From Methylophaga sp. (GTDB lineage: Bacteria > Pseudomonadota > Gammaproteobacteria > Nitrosococcales > Methylophagaceae), in the NCBI GenBank assembly GCA_002733335.1, contig NVVK01000011.1, positions 29,267-35,057 of the forward strand: a stretch of 5,791 nucleotides of DNA. The letters run 5' to 3'. Shown here in pieces: positions 1 through 5,791 of the stretch; position 1 is the stretch's first letter; every line of letters starts with the position of its first letter. The position numbers and the translations under genes were made by a program. The notes below the pieces were generated by a model. It saw only the letters and a list, made by a program, of their open reading frames with translations, was not told the DNA's origin and did not search any database.

Positions 1-602
1 ACACCTACAATATTGCGAACCATATGGTGTAGAAATGACCGCGCAGTTACGTCAATTGCAATACAATTATCATGTCGCGTAACCTGTATTTTTTCTACTG
101 TTTTGAAAGGACTGTGTGCCTGACAAAGCTTCGCACGAAAAGCAGAGAAATCATGGTGTCCAATGAGTAGATTTGCTGCGGCTTGCATCTTCTGTTCATC
201 TAATGGGGCAAATAGCCACCACATACGATTATGTTGGAGAGATGAGCGACCCACGCGATTATAGATTAAATATCGATAGCTTCTATTTAAAGCAGAGAAT
301 CGTGCGCTGAATTCATCATCAACAGGTCGCGCCCAGACGACATTAATATCATCAGGTAAATTGGAATTTAAACCTAAAATCCAGTTCCGCTCACTGCGCT
401 CTGCACGGGTATCAAAATGAACCACTTGCTGTAAGGCGTGAACACCTGAATCTGTTCGTCCTGCAGCCACGGTTTTTATCGGTTCATTGGCGACTCTACT
501 CAATGCCGCTTCAATACATGCTTGAACTGTTTGCTGTGAGGGTTGAACTTGCCACCCGCAATAATGTGTTCCGTTATATTCTAAGCCTAGTGCTACTCTC
601 AC
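1..602 (-). CDS. truA: tRNA pseudouridine(38-40) synthase TruA, C-terminus cut off by window edge
   Basis: TruA converts uridines 38, 39 and 40 in the anticodon arm of many tRNAs to pseudouridine and acts in the cytoplasm. About 200 codons are visible. The protein opens RVALGLEYNGTHYCGWQ, the usual TruA N-terminus. The signature AGRTDSGVHA follows at about residues 47-56, with D51 as the expected catalytic aspartate. Further on come the family motifs SYRYLIYN, HDFSAF and FLHHMVRNIVG, the last directly at the window edge. The family is usually about 260-270 residues, so some 60-70 residues are missing; this is window truncation, not a broken gene. The start is GTG at 602-600: two in-frame TGA stops lie immediately upstream and no other start codon precedes the conserved N-terminus. 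It begins 10 bases after the fimV stop with no clear Shine-Dalgarno sequence, so translation may be coupled to fimV. Confidence 0.96.
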   Translation of the reverse strand, partial: MRVALGLEYNGTHYCGWQVQPSQQTVQACIEAALSRVANEPIKTVAAGRTDSGVHALQQVVHFDTRAERSERNWILGLNSNLPDDINVVWARPVDDEFSARFSALNRSYRYLIYNRVGRSSLQHNRMWWLFAPLDEQKMQAAANLLIGHHDFSAFRAKLCQAHSPFKTVEKIQVTRHDNCIAIDVTARSFLHHMVRNIVG

Positions 603-612
603 TCATCACTCA

Positions 613-3600
613 CTATGCCAAATTATTTAACAAGTCTTGGGCACGTGATTTTTGTTCGTCATTGCCTTCTTGTAAAACTTCATTTAATATGTTTTTCGCG
701 CCATCAGGGTCACCCATATCAACGTAGGCAGCAGCTAGGTCAAGTTTAGTTTCAGCTTCATCGACCTCATCAAAATCGCCAATATCAAATTCCAAGTCAT
801 CTGCACCTATATCTAATTCTTCAATCTCTTCAGCTTTTGTTTCCGTAGTCAGATCAGCTACCTCTTCAATAAGATCAGTATCATTTTCATCCAGATTAAT
901 TTCAACTAAGGCATCAGTTTCACTCGACAATTCTGGTAATTCAGTACCGTCTTCATCTTCTATTACTAACTCTGTAGTATCATCTTCTAGCACTAATTCA
1001 GCAGCATCTTCAAGTAAATCATTATCCATAGTTAACTCAACGCTCTCATCACCTGTTTCAAGATCAAATGCTAATGGTGTATCCAACTCTATAATTTCAT
1101 TATCAGCCGATATATTTTCTAGATCAAAATCAGTATCAAACGATAAAGCATCATCCTTATCTTCGATATTTTCTTCCGCTGGCTCTTCAACGGCATCAGC
1201 AGCAGGCATCTCTAAATCAAACTCTATTACGCTATCTGCATCACTTTCTACTTCTACGCTTGTTTCTTCCGCGTTTTCAGCGTCTGCAACATCCTCTAAC
1301 TCATCGGCTATCGTTTCTGTTACTTCCTGCTCAAACAGTTTATTTTTAGGGACCAATTCTCTCCCCCAAACAACTATTTCTTTCCATTCAAAGGAATCTT
1401 TATCTAAATCAATGTCTGCTACTAATGTATTAAATTCTTCTGCTTGTTTTTGATGATAAGCTAATGCCACTAATTTTAAAGCTACCGCTTGGCTGTTAGG
1501 ATCTTGAACGCGTGCTTGCTCTACAACAGCACGTGCTTCTTCATATTCACCATAGGCAATCGACATTTCTGCTTGATTAAGCAAATCGTCTATATTCTCT
1601 GCTGGCTTCACCACTGTTTCTGAAGATTCATTTTCACTTGCTAAATTAGTATCCACATTTGATACTTCTTCAGCACTCGCATCAACATCTTCTATTGAAT
1701 CTGTATCAACCCATTCATACTCTTCATCTTGATTACGACGTCGTGCAAATAACCACGCAATAAGCCCCAAGAATAATGCACCTAGCCCAGCTAACACAGC
1801 TGTTTTATTTGCCTTGATAAAGTCTTTTATTTTTTCTACAAGGCCTAATGGACTGCTATCTTCCACTGCCAACTCTTCACTTGTATCTAATTCTGGGTAA
1901 GGAAGAACTTCTTCTATAGCGTCATTCAATTCTTCCGTTGGTGTATCCATTTCTTCTGCTGAGAATATATTGCTTCCTTGAATTTCTGATTCAGCTCGTG
2001 CCGCTTCAGCGGCCGCCGCTACCGCATCTTCATCAAGCATTCTTTCTGCTTGTAGAACCTCGTTACTGTTTGATAAATCATCCTTCATGCCCTCAGATAC
2101 GCTATTTAAGGCATAGCCCTCTTCAACGGGTATACTTGTGTCTGCCCCAACAAAAACGCCACTATCATTAAATTCTGCTTCGGCTCTAGCCGCATCTATA
2201 GCAGCAGCTACAGCATCCTCATCCACCATTCTCTCTGCCAGTGAAAACGTATCTTCCATTGAGGAATCAACACTGTCTACATCCTTGTCTTGAGTGATTT
2301 CATCAACAATATTGTCCATCGTTGATTCACTTTCAACTTCATCTATTATTTGCTCTGCAGTCTCAGTCTCAGCCAAATCGTCGGTGCTACTTTCAACGTC
2401 ACTTTCCTCAAGTACATTTTGCATTTCTGCTGATAAATCATCTGAAGCAAGTTCAACTTTTTCATCATCTCCAAGCATACCTTGCAAACGAGCAAGATCA
2501 GAATCTTTCACCATAATGATTCTACGCATGATATCTAACTGATCTTCCATCGCATCCATACGCGTTTTGAAATCGACTGTTTCTTGTTCTTGCGCTTCTA
2601 TGGTTTCTTGTGCAAGCGTTAGCTGATCGCTTAATTTAGTAAGCCTGTCACTCCCCATTGGCGAGAGTTCATCATTCCCATTTGTTGCGTCATCACTATC
2701 AACAACAAGTTGTAAGCGTGCATCAGAAGTAGTATCTGATTGCTCAGTAGGTTCTAAAAGCGAATCACTACTTGTTGTAGAATCTAATGCTGGCTGAATG
2801 GCTGTTGCTACAACAACTTTATTTGCATCATTCCATTGCTGATATTGCTCAGCAACACGCGCAACAGCTTGGCGGTTAGATAGTTTAGTAATTTCATCTA
2901 GACTTGGAACCGTTAAGGTGTAACCCGCTTTAAGGTTATTAATATTATTTCTTAAAAATGCATTTGGATTTGCGACAAGCAAAGCCATCATCATTTGGTC
3001 TATAGAAACGGATGATGGCTTTGTTGCTTTGGCAATATTCCATAAGGTATCGTCGCGCTTAGTAGGCCCATAACTATTACCTGAGTAATAAGTAGGCGCT
3101 GGCGCTTGATAATTTGCATCAGGATATTGATACGTTGTTTTGTTATTGGAGGATTGTTGTGCCGGTGCAGGAGCCTCTACTCGCGAAGGTGTTACCGCTT
3201 TAATAGGCTCAAGAAATACGGCTGTTGGCGGATCAAGTAATACGGTATATTCACGAATTAATCGACCGTCACCCGTTGTTGCTGTAAGCAAAAAATCTAC
3301 AAAGGGTTCTTTGATAGGCTGCTGCGAACTTATTTCAATTATTGCTCCGCCTGGGTGTTCAACGACATTAAATACTAATTTAGTTAAATAATAATTACGT
3401 TCTATGCCTGCACGTGCAAACTCGCTACTCGTGGCCAGTCGAACTTGAAGATTACCTTCTTCATCTTCTCTTAAAGCCGTAACAGGAATTATCGCTTTAA
3501 AGGGTTCATTGAGCGCTGATGATAATTCAAGTTTCCCCAATCCGAAGGCATTGACCTGTATTGGCGTTAGCATCCCTAATGCGATCACTACCGCAACACT

Positions 3601-3621
3601 GGAAAACGTTCTATTTATCAT
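613..3621 (-). CDS. fimV: FimV-family polar/type IV pilus assembly protein (LysM, single TM, acidic cytoplasmic region with TPR-like part)
   Basis: FimV/HubP proteins are inner-membrane scaffolds that bind peptidoglycan and organise cell-pole functions, including type IV pilus assembly and twitching. Numbering is from the GTG at 3624. A signal peptide ends near VNA (24-26). The FimV N-terminal domain (about 27-132) starts FGLGKLELSSALNEPF. A Pro/Ala/Tyr linker (about 150-185) precedes a LysM-type region (184-241: YGPTKRDDTLWNIA to NINNLKAGYTLTVP). A probable coiled coil (326-384), an acidic stretch with two Ala-rich repeats (463-554), and one membrane segment (609-627) followed by RRR come next. 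The cytoplasmic part has a TPR-like segment (677-763, with AYGEYEEARAVVEQA), a long Asp/Glu-rich region (765-955) and the conserved C-terminal domain (956-1003, TKLDLAAAYVDMGDPDGAKNIL). The frame is intact. GTG at 3624 sits directly before ATG at 3621. I chose the ATG because AAGGA lies 7 bases before it but only 4 before the GTG. Confident family call; the exact role in this organism is inferred. Confidence 0.95.
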   Translation of the reverse strand: MINRTFSSVAVVIALGMLTPIQVNAFGLGKLELSSALNEPFKAIIPVTALREDEEGNLQVRLATSSEFARAGIERNYYLTKLVFNVVEHPGGAIIEISSQQPIKEPFVDFLLTATTGDGRLIREYTVLLDPPTAVFLEPIKAVTPSRVEAPAPAQQSSNNKTTYQYPDANYQAPAPTYYSGNSYGPTKRDDTLWNIAKATKPSSVSIDQMMMALLVANPNAFLRNNINNLKAGYTLTVPSLDEITKLSNRQAVARVAEQYQQWNDANKVVVATAIQPALDSTTSSDSLLEPTEQSDTTSDARLQLVVDSDDATNGNDELSPMGSDRLTKLSDQLTLAQETIEAQEQETVDFKTRMDAMEDQLDIMRRIIMVKDSDLARLQGMLGDDEKVELASDDLSAEMQNVLEESDVESSTDDLAETETAEQIIDEVESESTMDNIVDEITQDKDVDSVDSSMEDTFSLAERMVDEDAVAAAIDAARAEAEFNDSGVFVGADTSIPVEEGYALNSVSEGMKDDLSNSNEVLQAERMLDEDAVAAAAEAARAESEIQGSNIFSAEEMDTPTEELNDAIEEVLPYPELDTSEELAVEDSSPLGLVEKIKDFIKANKTAVLAGLGALFLGLIAWLFARRRNQDEEYEWVDTDSIEDVDASAEEVSNVDTNLASENESSETVVKPAENIDDLLNQAEMSIAYGEYEEARAVVEQARVQDPNSQAVALKLVALAYHQKQAEEFNTLVADIDLDKDSFEWKEIVVWGRELVPKNKLFEQEVTETIADELEDVADAENAEETSVEVESDADSVIEFDLEMPAADAVEEPAEENIEDKDDALSFDTDFDLENISADNEIIELDTPLAFDLETGDESVELTMDNDLLEDAAELVLEDDTTELVIEDEDGTELPELSSETDALVEINLDENDTDLIEEVADLTTETKAEEIEELDIGADDLEFDIGDFDEVDEAETKLDLAAAYVDMGDPDGAKNILNEVLQEGNDEQKSRAQDLLNNLA
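760..1332 (-). other. Asp/Glu-rich low-complexity region of the FimV cytoplasmic domain
   Basis: Residues about 765-955 of FimV are dominated by Asp and Glu, with scattered short hydrophobic runs and almost no Lys or Arg. FDLE recurs three times (802-805, 833-836, 853-856), and variants such as EFDIGD appear near the end. ELVLED and ELVIED also recur close together (876-881, 885-890). The region links the TPR-like part to the conserved C-terminal domain. Acidic linkers are usual in FimV/HubP proteins, where they are poorly conserved and probably disordered; that disorder is an inference here. Confidence 0.75.
1744..1800 (-). other. Predicted transmembrane segment of FimV
   Basis: Residues about 609-627 (AVLAGLGALFLGLIAWLFA) form the only long hydrophobic stretch apart from the signal peptide. 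It is followed at once by RRR, which by the positive-inside rule puts the acidic TPR-containing half in the cytoplasm and the LysM half in the periplasm. This is the expected FimV topology. Confidence 0.9.
1963..2049 (-). repeat. Ala-rich protein repeat, copy B, inside fimV
   Basis: This encodes FimV residues 526-554. It shares AERM, DEDAVAAA and AARAE with copy A, which lies 63 residues nearer the N-terminus; 20 of 29 residues match. The DNA differs at many synonymous positions (for example GCG/GCC codons here against GCA/GCT in copy A), so the duplication is not recent. It sits in the periplasmic region between the coiled coil and the membrane segment. Confidence 0.85.
2152..2238 (-). repeat. 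Ala-rich protein repeat, copy A, inside fimV
   Basis: This encodes FimV residues 463-491 and is the partner of the copy at residues 526-554. The alanine-rich core DEDAVAAA plus AARAE looks helical, with acidic sequence on both sides. The spacing between copies is 63 residues, and the sequence between them shows no obvious similarity beyond its acidic character. The function is unknown. Confidence 0.85.
2473..2649 (-). other. Probable coiled coil in FimV periplasmic region
   Basis: FimV residues about 326-384 are rich in Leu, Gln, Glu and Met with roughly heptad-spaced hydrophobic residues (LTKLSDQLTLAQ, then MDAMEDQLDIM) and no proline. A coiled coil after the LysM domain is common in FimV proteins. 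The call is by eye; exact limits are uncertain. Confidence 0.65.
2902..3075 (-). other. LysM-type peptidoglycan-binding region of FimV
   Basis: Residues about 184-241 match the FimV LysM region: YGPTKRDDTLWNIA at the start, MMMALLVANPNAF in the middle and NINNLKAGYTLTVP at the end. In this family the region binds peptidoglycan and helps place FimV at division sites and poles. The usual Gly-Asp-Thr at the start of the motif is Asp-Asp-Thr here (residues 191-193). Confidence 0.85.
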
Positions 3622-3628
3622 CACAAAT

Positions 3629-3633
3629 TCCTT
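3629..3633 (-). promoter_or_regulatory. Ribosome binding site of fimV
   Basis: AAGGA on the minus strand stands 7 bases before ATG 3621-3619 and 4 bases before the adjacent GTG 3624-3622. The spacing favours the ATG as the start of fimV. Confidence 0.65.
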
Positions 3634-3665
3634 TAAACATCTAAGCTAAGTCGTTATCCTACCAC

Positions 3666-4688
3666 TTAAAGGTAGTCATTCACCAATATTTCCGCGATTT
3701 GAACACTGTTTAATGCCGCACCTTTACGCACATTATCGGCCACTACCCATAAATCTAAACCTTTTGGGTGAGAAATATCTTCTCTAATGCGCCCAACATA
3801 CACTGGATCAGTGCCTGAACCATCCGTTACCGCCGTAGGATATCCACCATCAATATGCTCATCGATCACAACGATTCCTGGCGCATCAGAAAGTAATTTT
3901 TTAGCCTGTGCTGCCGTTATTTTTTCTTTTGTTTCAAGGTGCAATGCTTCTGAGTGTCCATAAAAAACAGGAACACGTACCGCTGTTGGGTTTACCAATA
4001 TCGTATCATCGCCCATTATTTTTTTAGTTTCCCACACCATTTTCATTTCTTCTTTGGTATAACCATTCTCTTCAAATACATCAATTTGTGGCAAAACATT
4101 GAACGATATTTGTTTAGGATAGACATTACTTTCAACGGTACGTCCATTTAACAGTGCAGCTGTTTGTTTAGCCAATTCATCTAGAGCAGGTTTACCTGTG
4201 CCCGACACAGCCTGATATGTACACACATTGACCCGCGTAATTCCCACAGCATCATAAATGGGTTTCATCGCAACCAGCATTTGAATGGTTGAGCAATTTG
4301 GGTTAGCAATAATGCCACGCGTTTTATATTGAGCAATGGCTTCAGGGTTTACTTCTGGAACAACTAATGGAATATCATCGTCATAACGAAATGCTGAAGT
4401 ATTATCAATAACGACACAGCCTGCCTCGGCAGCCTTAGGTGCATATATCTTTGAAACACTTGCTCCAGGTGAAAAGAGACCCACTTGTACTTTAGAAAAA
4501 TCAAATGTGGCTAAATCTTCAACAACGAGTGTTCTATTGCCAAAACTGACAGTACTGCCGGCAGAACGCTCGCTCGCTAAGGCATAAATTTTGCCCACAG
4601 GAAATTTTCGCTGAGCCAATATTTCTAACATTGTTTCGCCTACAGCACCGGTTGCGCCGACAACGGCTACATCAACTTTTTTACTCAC
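3666..4688 (-). CDS. asd: Aspartate-semialdehyde dehydrogenase, short 340-residue form
   Basis: Asd reduces L-aspartyl-4-phosphate with NADPH to aspartate semialdehyde, the branch point for lysine/diaminopimelate, threonine and methionine; it is cytoplasmic. The N-terminal nucleotide-binding motif GATGAVG is at residues 11-17. NPNCST (129-134) holds the nucleophile C132. TAVRVPVFYGHSE (235-247) carries the substrate-site arginine R238 and H245, the expected acid-base histidine. WVVADNVRKGAALN near the C-terminus is also typical. At 340 residues with this motif set it resembles the short form (V. cholerae Asd2, Gram-positive enzymes, the Usg relatives) rather than the roughly 367-residue E. 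coli form. The catalytic residues are intact, so it should be an active enzyme. The start is GTG: the overlapping ATG at 4690 is followed at once by TGA. AGGGTGA lies just upstream. It stands 56 bases after leuB and 44 before fimV, and is probably co-transcribed with them. Confidence 0.96.
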   Translation of the reverse strand: MSKKVDVAVVGATGAVGETMLEILAQRKFPVGKIYALASERSAGSTVSFGNRTLVVEDLATFDFSKVQVGLFSPGASVSKIYAPKAAEAGCVVIDNTSAFRYDDDIPLVVPEVNPEAIAQYKTRGIIANPNCSTIQMLVAMKPIYDAVGITRVNVCTYQAVSGTGKPALDELAKQTAALLNGRTVESNVYPKQISFNVLPQIDVFEENGYTKEEMKMVWETKKIMGDDTILVNPTAVRVPVFYGHSEALHLETKEKITAAQAKKLLSDAPGIVVIDEHIDGGYPTAVTDGSGTDPVYVGRIREDISHPKGLDLWVVADNVRKGAALNSVQIAEILVNDYL

Positions 4689-4691
4689 ATT

Positions 4692-4698
4692 TCACCCT
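4692..4698 (-). promoter_or_regulatory. Ribosome binding site of asd
   Basis: AGGGTGA on the minus strand ends 3 bases before the GTG at 4688. It is an imperfect Shine-Dalgarno match but the only purine-rich element in the AT-rich leuB-asd gap, and it supports the GTG start. Confidence 0.55.
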
Positions 4699-4744
4699 GC
4701 AATAATATTTTATTTATAATAACTGATTGAACTTAATTTAGAAT

Positions 4745-5791
4745 CTAAAGTGCTGCAATAACGGCTGCACCCATCTCCGTAGTGCCGACCTTAGTCATGC
4801 CATCAGAATAGATGTCAGCAGTACGTAAACCTTGGTCAAGTACTTTGCTAACGGCTGCTTCAATACGATCTGCTAATGTTGGTTCGTTCAATGTATAACG
4901 CAACATCATTGCAACAGATAAGATAGTCGCTAATGGATTAGCAATATTTTGACCTGCAATATCTGGAGCGGATCCATGAATAGGTTCATACATTCCTTTA
5001 CCATCTTCATCTAATGATGCTGATGGCAACATGCCGATTGACCCCGTTAACATCGATGCACAGTCAGATAAAATATCACCGAACATATTTGTCGTAACCA
5101 TGACGTCAAACTGTTTAGGGGCACGTACTAATTGCATGGCCGCATTATCAACATACATATGACTTAATTCAACATCACTATAGTCGCCCGCAACCGTCTC
5201 CATTGTTTCACGCCATAATTCTGTGCTTTCTAGTACATTCGCTTTATCGACTGAACACAAACGACCTTGTCTTTTTTGAGCAATATCAAATGCTACTTTA
5301 CCAATTCGTTTTATTTCACTTTCTTTATAAACTAAGGTATTGAAGCCTTCTTTTTCTCCGTTCTCTAATATTCGAATGCCGCGTGGCTGACCAAAATAAA
5401 TGCCACCTGTTAGCTCACGTACAATCATTAAATTTAATCCTGAAACGACCTCAGGTTTAAGCGAAGAAGCATCCGCTAATTGTGGATATAAAATAGCAGG
5501 GCGTAAATTAGCAAATAAATTTAACTTGCTACGAATACCCAATAGTCCTTTTTCAGGACGAACACTGATGTCTAAGGATTCCCATTTATAGCCGCCTACC
5601 GCACCTAATAAAATAGCATCCGCCGCCAATGACATTGTCACTGTTTCATCAGGCAGTGGTGTACCCGTTTCATCATAAGCTGCACCGCCAATCAAACCAT
5701 ACTCCAGTTCAATATCTAGACCTTCACTTTCCAATGCCTTTAAAAGCTTAACAGCTTCTTCAACAATCTCAGGGCCAATTCCATCACCAGG
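4745..5791 (-). CDS. leuB: 3-isopropylmalate dehydrogenase, N-terminus beyond window edge
   Basis: LeuB oxidises and decarboxylates 3-isopropylmalate with NAD to 2-oxoisocaproate (4-methyl-2-oxopentanoate) in leucine synthesis; it is a cytoplasmic homodimer. The frame is open to the last base and reads [19 protein letters not shown] before the TTG at 5734, so that TTG is internal and the true start lies outside. 348 residues are visible and about 9 are missing for a typical 357-residue protein. In visible numbering, substrate-binding arginines are R87, R97 and R125. Catalytic Y132 (GIYFG) and K183 (VDKANVL) are present, as are metal ligands D215 (VDNAAMQL), D239 and D243 (GDILSD). GSAPDIAG (273-280) is the NAD-specific motif; together with the VRELTGG motif it favours LeuB over isocitrate or tartrate dehydrogenase. 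The last codons encode AVIAAL and the stop is TAG. leuC/leuD often lie upstream but are outside this window. Confidence 0.97.
   Translation of the reverse strand, partial: PGDGIGPEIVEEAVKLLKALESEGLDIELEYGLIGGAAYDETGTPLPDETVTMSLAADAILLGAVGGYKWESLDISVRPEKGLLGIRSKLNLFANLRPAILYPQLADASSLKPEVVSGLNLMIVRELTGGIYFGQPRGIRILENGEKEGFNTLVYKESEIKRIGKVAFDIAQKRQGRLCSVDKANVLESTELWRETMETVAGDYSDVELSHMYVDNAAMQLVRAPKQFDVMVTTNMFGDILSDCASMLTGSIGMLPSASLDEDGKGMYEPIHGSAPDIAGQNIANPLATILSVAMMLRYTLNEPTLADRIEAAVSKVLDQGLRTADIYSDGMTKVGTTEMGAAVIAAL

Noticed and set aside
574..606. Tiny minus-strand frame from the ATG at 606 (MSESSTRLRI)
   Set aside because: It is out of frame with truA, stops after ten codons and resembles nothing known; the GTG at 602 opens the conserved TruA frame.
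503..727. Plus-strand open frame of 74 codons across the fimV-truA junction
   Set aside because: It is antisense to conserved coding sequence of fimV and truA and has no recognisable domain. The plus-strand frames at 1938-2171, 2294-2542, 2322-2516, 3140-3391, 3954-4151 and 5400-5591 are rejected on the same grounds.
3622..3624. GTG as start codon of fimV
   Set aside because: The ATG immediately downstream has better spacing from AAGGA (7 bases against 4). The difference is one residue and has no functional effect.
3625..3665. Possible terminator between asd and fimV
   Set aside because: The gap contains only a short direct repeat (CTTAG CTTAG on the minus strand), with no GC-rich stem or following T run.
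4702..4731. Possible sigma70 promoter in the leuB-asd gap (TTCAAT, 18 bases, TATTAT)
   Set aside because: The -35 match is poor, the -10 lies so close to the asd start that transcripts would begin at or in the ribosome binding site, and in so AT-rich a gap such matches arise by chance. Transcription start mapping would decide.
4689..4744. Near-mirror AT repeat (TTATTATA ... ATATTATT) in the leuB-asd gap
   Set aside because: It is a mirror rather than an inverted repeat, forms no stable hairpin and is explained by base composition.
5732..5734. TTG as start codon of leuB
   Set aside because: The frame stays open upstream to the window edge and encodes the conserved LeuB N-terminal motif PGDGIGPEI, so the TTG is an internal leucine codon.

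Overview
The window looks like chromosome from a gammaproteobacterium of moderately low GC (about 40% by eye). Four genes lie on the minus strand in the order leuB > asd > fimV > truA. A leuB-asd-(usg)-fimV-truA order is familiar in Pseudomonas and its relatives. FimV itself is largely a gammaproteobacterial protein of type IV pilus and cell-pole biology. The sequence alone does not identify the genus.

Layout, in the direction of transcription (high to low coordinates): leuB (3-isopropylmalate dehydrogenase) enters from the right edge without its first residues and ends at 4745. A 56-base AT-rich gap follows. Then comes asd (aspartate-semialdehyde dehydrogenase, short 340-residue form, GTG start), a gap of about 44 bases, and fimV, a roughly 1000-residue inner-membrane protein with a periplasmic LysM domain and an acidic cytoplasmic region. 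truA (tRNA pseudouridine synthase) starts 10 bases after the fimV stop and runs off the left edge after about 200 codons. No gap exceeds 60 bases. I see no convincing terminator, RNA gene, mobile element or CRISPR array. Plus-strand open frames are antisense shadows.

How the genes relate: LeuB and Asd are biosynthetic dehydrogenases (leucine; and the branch point to lysine/diaminopimelate, threonine and methionine). FimV organises pole-associated machinery such as type IV pili. TruA modifies tRNA anticodon arms. The link between them is conserved gene order and probable co-transcription rather than a shared pathway.

I found no evidence of an undescribed system. The most distinctive local feature is a two-copy alanine-rich repeat inside the FimV periplasmic region (20 of 29 residues identical, diverged at DNA level). 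Second is the presence of a short, catalytically intact Asd as the only dehydrogenase between leuB and fimV.
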